From assembly GCA_017506865.1 (NCBI GenBank), contig JAFCMP010000557.1:1-64000 (forward strand): DNA of 64,000 bases. Direction: 5' to 3'. The position numbers and the translations under genes were made by a program. Shown here in pieces: positions 20,785-33,411 of this stretch (position 1 is the first letter of the stretch; each line of letters starts with the position of its first letter). This DNA comes from Tribonema minus. Its lineage: Eukaryota > Sar > Xanthophyceae > Tribonematales > Tribonemataceae. The notes under the pieces were generated by a model. The model ran no database searches and had not been told where the DNA came from. It saw only the letters and a list, made by a program, of their open reading frames with translations.

Positions 20785-23700
20785 CTGCGCTCTCGTGGGG
20801 GTTGGCGGCGGCTTGGTGACGATGCACTTGTGGAAAAACCAGTGGCAGCAGCTGTGTGCACGGGGGGGAATACCGTGGTAGAGGCATGCAGTGTCTTTCG
20901 ACAAATCATGAAGTTTGCCAGCGACCGCAGTAGTGGGCTGCAATGGTGGTAAGCACACCAACAGGTGTTGATGTGTCCAAAGGTGGAAGCAGCGGCGCGA
21001 CAAAGATGTATGTGCTTCCGAGTACGTGCATGAGTCAGCAGGTATGGACAATGCGCATGCGGTTTGCTATACGATTGGTGGCAAAATAAGGACCAAACTG
21101 TTGCAGCAGTACAACCTGGTTGGCAGTGTCTAAGACTTGGCAATGTAAGGATTACGTTTTGGGGTCACTGTGGTGGCAGCAGCAGGGGGGCGGGGACCAG
21201 GGCAACAGGTCACTGCAGACGACTAGCCAGCTGTTCATTCCTAGTTGGCGGCGGCAGTCATATGGGTGACACATGATAAATAGATGGCGTATTTGCCATG
21301 TGCATCAGAACTTATAGGTGCTATGTACCTCTGACATCACTGTGTACCTTTGCTTGCTGGAGCTTGTCCCGACGCCAATGTCAAACTTCTTACTCTGTAA
21401 AGACGCCAATTGCATTCTCCTTGTTGACAACTACTGCAGTGTACTGTTCAATATCCTTGCTTCGGGCGCAAGAAAGCCCAGATGGCGGATGTCCAGCCTG
21501 CTACCAGACAGTGTCTCAGTGCGCATTACAGCACCTTTTTACAGGGCTACGCCAGGTGCATTGTACATGTGAGTGTTGGCTGAAGACTGATTGATCAACC
21601 ATGAGTGTTGACACACTTGGTCTAAAAATATACATACACTTATTGGACTACACTCTCAGACTATAGGTAGTAGAATCATTGATTTGTGACGCCGGCATGC
21701 TCAGCACCTTACGTGTGTGGCAGCAAGTGCCGTCCCGTCTGTGCCGTTCGATGGTGCGCGCCTTTGTTGAGACACGCACCCCAGTCCCCACATGAGTGTC
21801 AAACAGGTACCGAGATGTGTTGTAATGTATACAAGAATTGGGAAGTCACCCACCAGGGTCTGTGCAAAGTCAGATCATGAAGCACAGGTCAGACTATAGT
21901 TCTAAACAACAAAGCTATCGAGTTAAACCTTAGGCTACATATACTGCTGCTGCTGTTCTTTAAGAGCGTCATTGGAGTACAGCGACAAGCGCCACAATGG
22001 AGTGGGTGCGGCGTAAGATTAGGGTTAGGGTTACGCTGACACTGATGCTTGGCCAGGGGTGCTTCATTCCCCCCCCCCAATTGTGACACCGTATCTTCAG
22101 GTCACCGTGACTTCAAGACCGCGTTTTCTGGCCATCAGTGTGCTTCGAGAATGCCATTTATGAAACCAGATGAAGTCCTCGTCTTTCCTGAGCATCATTG
22201 CTGTCGTCATGCGGCCATTGAGCGATGCTCGCTTTGAAGTACCAGGCAAGACGGACAGCGAGCTCTAATACTAATCGCTCTGTCGGGAACAGCTCACTGC
22301 CGTGAATGTGTAGAAGTCATGTGGAACAACAGCACCGTCAGCCAACTCTGCTCTGCAGTGAGTGCGCGTGTAGTCTGAGCGGTCAGACAGAGGCTCGCAC
22401 TGCTCAACTTGTACTCGGGGTACTGCGCCGCAAAGTCACTGCTCAGTTGGCGACTGTATGTAGGGCACAGGGCTGAGGGAGATTGTCAGCGAACGACCCG
22501 ATGAGCACCACAACAAAACCCTAACCCTAACCCAAAGACCACCCACGAACCCGCTGCACAGGGGCCAGCGCCCTCGCCAGCACACAGCCAGCTGTGAAGC
22601 GTCCACTGCGCAGCCGTGCCTGCCTTCCGGTCATACTTTCTCAACACGGATGCTCCACTTGAGCGTTGTGCATACACCATCAAGTTGCGAGCACAGGCAA
22701 AAATAACTGCCAATTGGCGTGGCAGCCACAATTGTAGCACTGCTCAGCAAACTGAGCTTGAAAAACAATAAAACGGAGGGGGTCATGTCAGCGAGCAACG
22801 CAGCGGTGTCCGCCCCTCACACACGGCAGGGCATGCATGCAAAGCGTGCATTCGGGTGCAGAGCACCAGTGAGTCGACCACAGGCCGCGAGCGCATTCGG
22901 TAAAGCAAGACGTGTCATTTGCCGCGAAAGGCGCCGAATCAAAAGCGTACCCCCGTCAAGGCGGGTGCAGCCCCCGCCGGGGGGGCCAAAATTGAAGTTC
23001 CTGAGAACCGTTCCTCCCCACACTACTACCGCCACACCACACATTGCACGCAGCGAGAGGGCGGGGGTGCACTACGCAGTGCAGATGGAAAATTGGGAAG
23101 TCAGCCCAAGGGCGTGACCCCCTTCCCGTCCCCCTCTTTGCGTGCCCCCCCCCCCCCCCCCGCCCCCTCAAAGAACCCTACAGGGCCCCCTCGCAATCCG
23201 CACCCAAGGGTACGCGGAAACGCGGGGGCACCGCACGCACGGCGCTCAGCAGCTCCCCCCGCCACCAAGCGGAGGTGCCATGAGCCCCGCAGCGCGCGCG
23301 CGCGCGCGCGTGGCTGGCACGCTTGCCAAAAGCCCCCCCCCCCCCCCCCCCCAAACACCCCGCCCCCTCTGCGGGCGCTCAAGAAGAGCGCCGCACGGCA
23401 TCGGGGGGCGGATCCTCGATCGATCGCTTGTTAATCCTCGTGGCTCGTTACGCGCGCGCGCGCGCGCGCCGCCACGCTGTGTGGAGCGCTGCCGCGTTGA
23501 CAACTGCGGCGGCGGCGGCGGCGCGGCGCGATCGGCCTACTAGTCCTACATCACGGCACTCGTTGAGATTGACCTGCCCCTCCCCCCTGCGGAGAGGGGG
23601 GGCACGGGGGGGGACACGCTGGCCCAAGGGCTCAGCAATAGTCCCCCCTCCCCCCCTCAAGCCCTGATGCACAGGGGCAAGGGGGGGGGTTGGTCTCCTA

Positions 23701-24106
23701 CAATAATGGTTCCTGCTGTGTGTGTGTGTCGGGGAGCAAGTAGCGGGGGGGAGGCGGCAAGACTGGCCCAAGGGCGCAATCCCCTTCGCCCCCCCCCGCC
23801 CTTCCCCCCATACACGCTGTGATGCCGCTGCTGCTGTCACGCACTCGAGAAAATTGGGACCGCCAGGCGCGCCGCGGGGCGCGCCGAAAACTGCGTGTGA
23901 AACGACCCTGCCTGCCTGCCTGCGGACGCTGAACTACGGAAAAGTTACGCTCCCCCCCCCCCCCCCCCCCTGGAAGTGTTACGCTGCCACCCCCCTAGCC
24001 CCCCTAGTTGCTGGCCCGCAGCCCAGGCGCAGAGGGCAGCCAGGACCCCCCCCGCCTCGGTGGCTATGGGCAGCTGCCCCCCCCCCTCGCCCCCCCGGCG
24101 CTAGAG
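20785..24106. other. 3.3 kb without a recognisable gene, low-complexity 3' half
   Basis: The first half is AT-richer and unremarkable, with single TTAGGG-like motifs near 22017 and 22516. From about 23100 the sequence is dominated by C and G homopolymers (for example 23145-23161, 23333-23351, 23953-23970), CCCCTTCCCG-type runs and (CG)n tracts (23288-23309, 23451-23469). Open frames there are Pro/Arg/Gly-rich composition artefacts. Confidence 0.6.
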
Positions 24107-25771
24107 CTAGAGGTGCGTCACGGCGGGCGGCATGGAGACGGCGCGGAGGACGGCGAGGGGGCCGCGCTCGCGCAGCGCGCGCGCCTGCGCCTCCCCCTTC
24201 GTCAGCAGGCACCCCAGGAAGCCCATCGCGTTGACGTCGATGCCGGTGGCGGGGTCCGCGGCGCGCGCGCGCGCGCGACGACGAACATGTAGTCACGCGT
24301 CAGCACCAGGTTGTAGCCGGCGGCGGCGCCGCCGCCGCGGCGCGCGCCGCCGCACTGCTGCGCCTCGGCGGCGGCGGCGCCGGCGATGTCGTCGAACGGC
24401 GCCTGCCCCGTGAACGAGTTGGCGCGCAGCACGGGGAACGCGTAGCCGACGTCGCGCAGCAGCTCATCGTACTGGCGCTTGAGGTACGCGCCGACGGCCG
24501 CCGCGCCGCCGCCGCCGCCGCCGCTGCCGCCGCAGTCGCCCGCCACCGCGGGGTCCAGCAGCCGCACCGCGTGGCGCAGCTTGAGCTGCGGCAGCGTGAA
24601 GGTGGCGCCCGGGCGCGGGGCGCGGCGCGCGGCGGCGGCGGCGGCGCGCACGAGTGTGTTGAGCGGCAGCGCGGGCGTCGTCGCGTCCGCGTGCAGCGCG
24701 CGCAGCGTGTCGTACGGCACGAGCTGCATGTGGCGGTGGCGCTGGCTCGCGCCGCTCTGGGGGCCGCTGCGAACGAGGGGGGGGTAGGGGGGTAGGGGGC
24801 GGAAAGGGGGGCGTCAGTGCCTGTGCGGAACTTCAACTGTGGTCGGATTCGGTGTGTCTGCACGATTATTATTTCAAAGCACTATGCAGCTGTTCATGTC
24901 GGCTGCGCCATGCTGGCTCGAGAGCCGGCGGCCTGGCCTTGACACATGTGCAGGCATTCACAAAGGCTACAGCGCTTTTGACGGGCATGGCGAGCAGACG
25001 ATGCCATCATGACAGCATGAGAAAACAGGACCCCTCGGCGGCAGCAGCAACTGCTGTCGGTTGCAGCTCACCTATTGAAGAAGCCCACCCCAGGCAGGGC
25101 CGTAACCCCCGCAAAAAAGGCCGCCAGGTCGTCCGCGGTCAGCGGCGCGCTCTGGGGCTCAAAACTGTTTGTGATGATGAGGGCCTGAGGGCGTTTCGGA
25201 AGCACAGCAAGGGGGGGGTAGGTTTGTCAGGTGCCGCCTGTCAAATCCGCAAAAAGTGCGCTGAGCTGAGCGGAGCCATGGCCGCAATAGGTATGATGGC
25301 CTACGGAGTTTGGATCTGATGAATGGCACGTGCTCCAGCAGAAGCGACACTAAATCACTGCACGCAATGTCAGTGTCAACGACGTAACGCTTATTCACTG
25401 CTGTGTTTGGCAAGCAAAAGGTTCAGGCCGAGACTCACGTGGTCGTCCAGGACGTTAAATTTGTTGAGTATACAGGTATGCCTGTTACCCACGTCGCCCA
25501 CCACCAGCGCTGGGTCCCTGTTCTCCCCCGCGAAGGGATTCGGTGGCAAACCGCTGAACCTCTGCTTTCGTCCACACACGGACGCACCACCCCGCTTCTT
25601 TGCAGCCAGCGCTTTCTCGTCAAGCGAGAAGACGGTGAACGGGATGCCACCGTCCTGCACGACTGTATGGCTGGTGGCCAGGGGTCGCAATGAGCCGCCT
25701 GCCAGCGCTGCCTTGCTGGTCTGCCTTGCCCGCTCCCGCAGAGGGAACTTTTGCGTTGTGTCGATGCACAT
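24107..25771 (-). CDS. ATP adenylyltransferase / Ap4A phosphorylase
   Basis: Three exons: 25439-25771, 25072-25184 and 24107-24766, about 368 residues. The enzyme phosphorolyses diadenosine tetraphosphate to ADP and ATP (HIT superfamily). Exon 1 has the N-terminal domain hallmarks VVQDGGIPFTVF, NPFAGENRDPALVVGDVG and NKFNVLDDH. Exon 2 continues ALIITNSFEPQ. Exon 3 carries the catalytic block NSGPQSGASQRHRHMQLVPYD split over the junction, with the HxHxQ motif. The C-terminal domain reads YNLVLTRDYMFVV and, after a correction, GIDVNAMGFLGCLLTK and GPLAVLRAVSMPPAVTHL. The correction is a 2-base shift in the (GC)n run at about 24258-24278; joined length is 3n+2. Start chosen at the only upstream ATG. 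All splice phases agree. It stands alone in its region. Confidence 0.88.
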
Positions 25772-27047
25772 GGTGTGTGTGTGTGACAGGCTGCAAGTGC
25801 CTTGCGGAGCTACGCTAGTGAATTGACCGCTTTGGGCACGCCGCGTCTCAGGCTATGCCGTTGCTGCTGCGCCGTCGAGAGAGTGTGACTGTCTCGGATG
25901 TCCCAAACCCCGTCCCAAAAAGCCAGTCAGAGAACGAACACGCGCGGCAGTTACAAAAAGGGGAATTCTCCCGATGGTGGGGTGTGGGGGGAGGTTTCTG
26001 CGCATACATGTGTGCAAAACCCTCTATATACGGAATGTCTTGACCTGACAAAGGCAATTTAAAAAGACAATGATCTCTTTGCAGATGGGTTCCAGGTGTT
26101 CAGGAGGTCGTGTTTGATGTAAGTGTGTTGATGTATGCACAGCCTGAGTGTTTGAAACATGGTAGCTGTCAGTGGCAGACGAAGCTGCAGTTGAGCACTG
26201 TGGCAACCTTCAAAGCGATGCAGTCACGCCATTGGCCAGCGGTGCAGACATCAGAGCAGAGCATGCCTGCTACGCGAGACAACTTCTGAATGACGGAATG
26301 ACCCAGGGGTATGCGACGCTGCGCTGCAAGAAACACGCAACATAATGCCGACCGTTTTTGTGAGCATACATATGTATACATCACACATTGCGCTCTACAT
26401 GGCGTGTATTCTGAGGGCAGTTGACATGCAAGGCGGACCCAGAGAATGCGGGCAGGTAGACGAGGCTGCTGAAAAGGGCCCGGCGCAATTTGAGCACTGC
26501 GCGCAGCATCAAACACATCATCTACTGGCAGCATCAACAGCAAGGGCGATGCTTCTTGTCGCAATCATGAACAAGTCTTCACTGTAAATGATGGTGTAAT
26601 TACAAATGCTGGTTTGCGTTTGCAAGCGCCGCTCCGCCTGCGGGCCCTGCGGCGCTTTACTTATCCTTCGAGCACACCCTGCTGCCAACGCCGCCGCTGC
26701 CGCTGCTGCTGCTGCTGCCATAGCAGCAACTTCTCAGCTCCCGTGGAGCTGCCTGCAGCCGTATGTACACACACTACTCATCAGTTGCCGCAATGCTCGC
26801 ACAGCAAGCATAATTCACCGCCCCAGGCCCAACCACCAGAGCGCTGCATTTCGCAGCAATGCGCTCATGTCGCCGCCGCGCAGGGCACTCCGCACCGCTC
26901 TGCAGAGCGCCGCCATTGTCACAGACGCGGACGCGCCCACCGTACCACCGGCACGTTTACGCCATAGCTCTGCATGTTCTGCCGCCCCCACAGGAAGGGC
27001 TAGCACTGCTGCCGCGGTCCGTGCCACGCCGGCGCTGCTCGCCGCCA

Positions 27048-27078
<31 letters not shown>

Positions 27079-27216
27079 TGCCGCTGCCGCCGCGCCTTTT
27101 CCACAGCCTCAGCGACCTCGAGTTGCCGCTGCGACGACTCCGCGCAGCGATGCCGCCGCCGCCGCCGCAGCAGCAGCGGCGGCGGCGGCGGCGGCGACTC
27201 CCGCCAATTTGGCTCC
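25772..27216. other. Intergenic between Ap4A phosphorylase and cathepsin genes
   Basis: The two minus-strand genes are separated by about 1.4 kb. The left part is AT-richer with no similarity. The right part (from about 26960) is GCC/GCT-repeat DNA just after the cathepsin stop codon. The long plus-strand frame across it is polyalanine and antisense to the cathepsin exon. Confidence 0.5.
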
Positions 27217-30200
27217 CTACGCGACCTCCGCGACCTCGTGCTGCTGCTGCCGCGGCGCCGCCGCGCGCGCGTCCGCGTCTGCGAACGGGTCGACGCCCGC
27301 GCTGCGCAGCGCGACGGCGCCGAGCGCTGCCTCGCGGGTCAGCGCCCCGCGCGGTGCGGCGGAGGCGGCGGCGCCGCGCGGGTGCGGCGGCGGCACGACG
27401 GGCGTCTGCGAGTTGACGTCTGTCCACGCGCCGGGGACGCCCCACGCGCAGTTGGACTCGATGAGCAGCTGGTTCTCGCCGCGCACGAGGCGGAACCAGC
27501 CCTGCTCGCCCCAGTACTCGCCTGGGGGGTGGGGGCGGGGAGGGGGGTGGGGGGGGGGCAGAGGGCGTGTCAGCATGGCGGCTGGGCTGCAAAACGTCAG
27601 TGGTTGACAGGAGCGGTGTGCTCTGAATGGTGGCTAGTCTGCACTGTGGCAGGCAAGCAGCTGCATGTACCAGGTGGGGGGGGCGGGGGGGGGGGGGGGG
27701 GGGGGGGGGGTTGCAGCGTTGCATGTGCTGTGGTCATGCGTCCGCGCTGCGTTTCTTGCACGCGTGCCACTTTTGCGAGACGACGCGCACGAGGGGAGTG
27801 CATGTCAGCACCTCTTGCCCGGCTCCGGCGGGCTCACACGGCCAACGCAGTGCCATCCACAGCCATCCAGTGCGTGATACATGTAGGCAGCTCGCTAAGC
27901 AGCAACGGCGCCCTCCGCTGCCGTCGTCATCACGCTTGACGCCCACGCACCGCACAAATTGCGCACGACTTGAGAGTAATATTGCGCCCATCCAGCGCGC
28001 CCCGCACCACGACAGGCACGACAGAATTATATGCGCAGCGCAGCGCAGCGGCAGCGCTCGACCGCCAGCGCCGCGGCAGCGCAGCGCCCACTGACTCACC
28101 CCAAGAGTTGCGCACGACCCAGTACTTCTTGCCGCCGTCCGTGACGCCCCACCCCACGATTGACACGACGTGGTTCGTCCCGGGCGACTTCTGCGGCCAG
28201 TCGAGAACCCCCCCCGTGTACTCGTGCAGCGGGTCGGCGTCGATGTCGCACGCGATGGGGCCGCGCGCAAAGACCTCCTTCATGATGGCCCTCTCGCCGA
28301 CCGCGTCGCCGAACTCGGCGACCGTGGCGTTGGGGTAGGGGGCGACGGGCTGGGGGGGGGGGAGAGGGGGGTGACGGGGGGGGGTAGGGAGGGGGGGGTC
28401 AGGTGATGCGAACCGGCGGTTTGCGTGAAGGTCGAGGTTTGCAAAAGCTGCAGAGGGAAGGATCGCGTCGCCGAACTCGGCGACCGTGGCGTTGGGGTAG
28501 GGGGCGACGGGCTGCGCGCTGTGGGGGGGGGGGGGGGGGGGGGTCAGGTGATGGGAAGTGGCGGTTTGCATGAAGTTTTTGAGGTTCACAAAAGCTGCAG
28601 GGGGAAGGATGACATTGACGAAGACAGCAACCGTGGCGTTGGCGGCCGGGTGCGCGTTGGGGGGTGGGGTGGGGGGGGAGGGTGATGGGAAGTAGCAGTT
28701 TGCGTGAAGATTGAGGTTCAAAAAAGCTGCAGAGGGGAGGATGACCTTAATCATGACAGGGAGGGGGAAGGCGGTCTGTGAAGGTGTCTGATGCTGCACT
28801 GGCGTCAGGTGATAGGAAGTGGCTCGCGTGAAGGTTGAGATCTGCGAAAGCTGCAGAGGACAGGATGACTTTGTGATGATGACAGGGAGGGGGGAGGTGG
28901 TGTGTGAGGGTATCTGATGTTGCTCTGCCTGGAGTTGATGGGTCAAAGAAAGCGCTGTGAGCAACAGCGTTGCATCATTGTGGGTTTGGGTCAAGGGTGC
29001 ATGCAAAGGGTGGGGTACCCTTGCAGTGATCCTGACCTTGACCCTGTTTGACGCCGTGCGCAGTGCTCTTCACAATCAAGACAAACTTGACTCCAAGTGA
29101 CCCGCCTCGAACAAGTCACAGGTGAGTCAAATCATACTACATGGACGTGACTGCATGGGGCCACACCAGCACTCACGATGCACGCGTGGGCAAACGTCCA
29201 ACACGTGCGGCACACACTGAGCAACTTGCACTCAATTCATGACAAAACTGACTCCAAGTGACTCTCTCGTACGGTTTACAATCGAGTCAAATCACGCTGC
29301 CTCTACTCCACCAGCACTCACGATGCATGTATCGTCGAAGGTCCAGCACGTGCGGCACACGTTGAGCGGCTCGCACTCAATGACGAATGCAACTCCAGGT
29401 GACTCGCCTCAAACGAGTCGCAGGCGAGTCAAATCACGCTACCTACTGTACCAGCACCAGTCCACTTCTCAAAAGACTAATTAAATTTGGCACTCACGAT
29501 GCACGTGTCATCGAAGGTCCAGCACGTGCGGCACAGGTTGAGCGGCTCACACTTCAACATTGTGACGAACGCGAATCCAAACGATTGGAGAACGTCAAAC
29601 GCGACCGCATGTGGACACACTAGCACTCACGATGCACGTGTCGTCGAAGGTCCAGCACGTGCGGCACACGTTGAGCGGCTCGCACTTTTCGTCGCGCGCC
29701 TTGTACTGCTGGCACGTGTCAAAGGGGATCGCGTTCTCCGTCCCCCACTCGAAGACCCCCTTGGCGAACCCCCCGTGGCACGACCCCGCCGTCGCCGTTG
29801 CGCAGTTGAGAATCACCTACACAAGGAAGGGGGGGGGGGGGGGGTATGTGGTTATGTGCTGCAGCGATTGTGCATACCCAAAAAGCGATCGCCGCGATCA
29901 CCGGCGGCTACCGCGGCTTTGTGCGGCGAACACGCAATGTATCCATTGCGTGCACAATCAGTAGGGGATCGCCTGCAGAAGCGGGAGGTGTGGAAGGTTG
30001 TGATGGCCGGTGAACTTGAACATTGCAAGCGCCGCAGAGCCAGTTGAAGTTCGCAGGCTGCGACAGGAGGCGGCGCCAAGAGGTAGTACCGGCATGCGCC
30101 GTGCTTGCCATTGGAAGCAGTGACGTGCCACGGTGAAAGCCTCCGATGGCCACACCTTGCGTCATTGCAGTCGCGCACGAGGTGTTTCAAGGTACAAAGC

Positions 30201-33164
30201 AAACGAGACACCTCGCATCATTGCTACTCAGAAGCAAGTACTTCAATGTGCACAACGAACGAGACCGCGCAGGATCTCAATGCAGTCACTGAACCCTGAC
30301 CGTGATCCTGACCCTAAACCTGAGCGGTGCACACCAGCGCTGAGCGCTGCCGCAGACGCAGGTGCGCGGCCCCGGTGCTTCAGCTCGTCGTCAGCCCGTA
30401 ACTGCCAATGCTCCTGAGCAATGCGCATGAGTGAGCCACCGAGCTCGTCGGCATTTATACCTGCGCGCTAAGGTCAATGTCGACAGCACTAGCACTTTTT
30501 TCATTTTTCCACTCCTCCAATTATTCACGAATAGATATAGTTATAACTACTCCTAATTGTGAGCCTGTTCACCTGCACGCTGAGGTTGATGTCGAGCCCC
30601 GCGCCGCCGCGTAGGATCTTGATGCGGTCGCCGAGGCTGCTGAGCGCGCCGTGCGCCCAGCACGAGCCGCAGTACTGCGGGATGTGCTGGTTGAGGTTCT
30701 TGGTCACGAGCGACCTGCCTGGGGGTGCGCACGCGGGAGGGGGGAGGCAATGGGGGAGGTTGGTGCATGGCAAGGAGTGCAAGGATGGGGGCAGGTCGTG
30801 AAAGCAGGGGGGTTGAAGCGTGAGCGCCGCGGCGGCGACATTGGAACGAGCCCCAACGCTAACTAGAGCCTTGGTGACGAGCGACCTGCCTGCGCGCCGC
30901 GCAGTGCGCGGGGAAGCATGGTATGTATGTATGTGAGCGGTAAAGTAGGCGTTGAAGTAGGCGCTGACGTGCGTGCGTTGCGATGACGAGGGTTTGCGGG
31001 TGGGGTCGGGGCGTGAAAGCGCGAGCCACAGTACTGCGGGATGTGCTGGTTTGAGGTTCTTGGTCACGAGCGACCTGCCTGGGGTGCGCACGCCGGGGGG
31101 GGGCGATGGGGAAGATTGGCGCATGGCAAGGAGGTCAAGGATGGGGGCGGGGCGTGAAAGCAGGGGGGTTGAAGCGTGAACGTTGCGGCGGCAACGTTGC
31201 AATGAACCCCAACCCTAACAAGTGCTCCGGCTCAAAATGACACGACACCCACCCAGCGTCGTGAGGACTCGAGGCGGGGGGGGGGGGGGGGGGGGGGGGA
31301 GGGGGATGAAAGGGCAGGATGAGTCACATGAAGATGGGTGTCGAAGAAAGCCGCATTGCAGCAGCGACAGGTGCTGACGGTGAGGTCGTCTTGATCAGCA
31401 ATGAAACAAGGCAATGCCCGGCGCAGGCGTCTATGCTGTGGGATGCGCCGGCGATGATGCGCGGGTCACCAACCCTAACCCTAAGGGGCCTAGCCTGCCT
31501 GCCCTCACCGCTGCACACAGGGGAGCTAGCAAAACGCGGAAAGGCGCTCATCGGGCCGGCAACGGCTTAGGGTTAGGGTTACGCGCGGCGCGAGCAAGAA
31601 TGCAATCTGCAGAGCGACCCTGTATGGCCTCAGCAGGTGCGGCGCAGTGCGCTCTAAAGGATCAATGTGCGAGCCCCTGCTTGGCAGTTGCTCAGCAAAA
31701 GCCATGATACCCCCTGGCAGCTGCAGGGGCCCCTGTGACCCCCGCAAAGCCGGATCGCTCGTAGAGTCTCATGGCATCAACAGCAGCCAGCTGGTATGGC
31801 GTGTGACGACTAGCAAAGGACCGGCGACGTACAGACTGCGATCGCGGGGCTGTGGCAGACCCACGCTTCCCATCCATGAGCGCAACATTCGATTGCGCCA
31901 CTGCAGAACATTCGGACCGCAGGCATTACCGCCGTGTGCGTGTAGCGTCGCCGCACTGGGTGCGGAGTAGACGCGCAATCGCAGCGATTCTTCCCAGCAC
32001 TGATACGGAACACCCAGCTGAAGCGCAGGTGCTGAGCGCTGCTGGTGACCACTTGCGCCCTGACAGCCTGCTGCGGCGCGCTTGCGATTTGTTGCGCATG
32101 TGAGCGCGCTCTTGGGCGCTGGCGCAGCTTGAGAGGTGCACTGCGAGCGACTTCCCCACATACACACGCAGGTGTGGCGCGTGTGAACATTCTGTGCACA
32201 GCATTGCACACACACTCTGATTCGAAACAAAGAAAAAAAAATGGGAACTGCCGCAAATCGGTACCATCACGATCTTGGCTGTGGCGTATCTGCTCGGAGA
32301 CTGGCTGGAGGCGTGACACACACGCACCGACCATTTTAATGCCTCGGCGGCCCTCTGCAGTCATGGCTGAAGCGCCACCAAGAAGGAAAGACTTCCAATA
32401 AATTCTGTCGCGCAGGCAGCCTGTGTGCAGGCCACCAGCAACGTTCCCCCCCCCCAGCAATAGTGTCTATGATGGCTTCCAGCAGCGACGTGCGTGGGAG
32501 GATTAGCTCGTGCGCTCACACGCCCTAGTGGCACATTCACAAACCAGAGTTTGTGTGCAAAATTATGGCGCTGGACATGGTCCACTTCTTCGTCAGGGAC
32601 AGAGTCAGAGACTTGTTGATGTTGCAGCCATGTAACAGCGCCCACCGTCAGAGATGACAAATGCCTGCAGTACTTTCAAGACATGAAGTTGATGAGCGTC
32701 ACCAATGTGAACCAACATAATCTGCTCTGAAGCTTTTGCTATGTACTTCACGTATCAGCATGCTAGCACTATGCAACGCCTGCATTGAACACGATTCAGA
32801 CTGTAAGCTGCAGTTGTCGACAGCGATTATTGCTGCAAGTGCAAACGATTAACGTTCATCGACAGCAGGCGCTCATGCACCAGGGTTGCAAGGTGTGCGT
32901 GCAGCAGCACTTTCATCATTGGCACTCACAACCTGACACACAAGTGAAAGCGCTGACTGACACGCACGCACACACACCTGCGATGTCGTCCCAGCGGAAG
33001 TTGGCAGGCAGGTCCACCGAGCGGAGATACGTGTGCGGCATGGGCGACGTGATGACCTCCTTAATGTGCTCCCCCTCCGGCACGAATATCTCATTGCGTT
33101 GCTTGTGCGCGAGGCACAGGGTGATTGCTGCCGCCAAAGCAACAGCAGCGACGGTTGCTCTCAT
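27217..33164 (-). CDS. Cathepsin X/Z-type papain-family cysteine peptidase
   Basis: Five exons: 32978-33164, 30573-30718, 29631-29816, 28100-28349 and 27217-27521; 357 residues, all phases consistent. The protein starts with a signal peptide (RATVAAVALAAAITLCLA), then a very short pro-region and the mature start around LPANFRWDDI. Exon 2 holds NQHIPQYCGSCWAH: the catalytic Cys and the HIP insertion in the mini-loop, diagnostic of cathepsin X/Z. Exon 3 carries the Cys-rich segment (CQQYKARDEKCEPLNVCRTC). Exon 4 carries the catalytic His (TNHVVSIVGWG) and Asn (RNSWGE), with exon 5 completing YWGEQGWFRLVRG. A Pro/Ala-rich tail of about 60 residues extends beyond the usual C-terminus. Expected in lysosome/vacuole or secreted, acting as a carboxypeptidase. 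Introns hold exon-edge copies. Divergent from the dynein light chain gene. Confidence 0.94.
28466..28660 (-). repeat. Copies of the acceptor and 5' edge of cathepsin exon 4
   Basis: On the minus strand the exon 4 start (CAG, then CCCGTCGCCCCCTACCCCAA and on to GAGTTCGGCGACGCG) is repeated at about 28466-28515 and, decayed, at 28600-28660, upstream of the real exon (28349). The following TTCCNTCTGCAGCTTTTGNA spacer recurs four times up to about 28870, so a unit of roughly 120-140 bases has been multiplied. Confidence 0.85.
29173..29560 (-). repeat. Three copies of the 3' edge of cathepsin exon 3
   Basis: The exon 3 end encoding CEPLNVCRTCWTFDDTC with its GTGAGTGC donor recurs in the following intron at about 29497-29555, 29311-29385 and 29173-29240 (minus strand). 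The first two copies keep nearly every base. The farthest is clearly more diverged. The intervening spacer (GAGTCAAATCACG, CTACTGCACCAG) is also repeated. Confidence 0.88.
30867..31082 (-). repeat. Copies of the acceptor and 5' edge of cathepsin exon 2
   Basis: Upstream of exon 2 (30718) the minus strand repeats GCAGGTCGCTCGTGACCAAG at about 30867-30895, and a longer copy covers NQHIPQYCG at 31021-31082. The intron stretch between (CCTGCTTTCACGCCCCGCCC type) is repeated as well. The longer copy has an extra base in the NLNQ region. Confidence 0.82.
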
Positions 33165-33411
33165 GCTCTCTCCTTCGTATGGCGAGCAGCTGCAGCGAAT
33201 GGGCGCGACACAGGGGCTTCCTAACGCTGTCTCCTCCTCCCTCGTTCGCAGCTAGAGTTTTGAAGTTTCGCCTTGCACTTGAAGTTCTGTTTTTGCAGAA
33301 CCGCATCACATCACGCATAGGACTGCCCTACCACGCCCGCGTAAGACCTTAAAGGCGTCAACAGCAGACAGGAACTTATTTCAAGTGCCTGAACACCGAG
33401 GTCCTGCCAGG
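33165..33411. promoter_or_regulatory. Short divergent promoter region: cathepsin X / dynein light chain
   Basis: Only 247 bases separate the two start codons, so both promoters overlap or are shared. No clear TATA box. TTGAAGT-type motifs occur here on both strands (TTTTGAAGTTTCG, ACTTGAAGTTCTG). Confidence 0.55.

Noticed and set aside
19453-21051. 532-residue minus-strand open frame
   Set aside because: It is antisense to the last exon of the helicase-like gene. No domain was seen, and the plus strand has family-like sequence and consistent phase.
26606-27607. 333-residue plus-strand frame rich in alanine
   Set aside because: It is antisense to the cathepsin last exon and GCC repeats; composition artefact.
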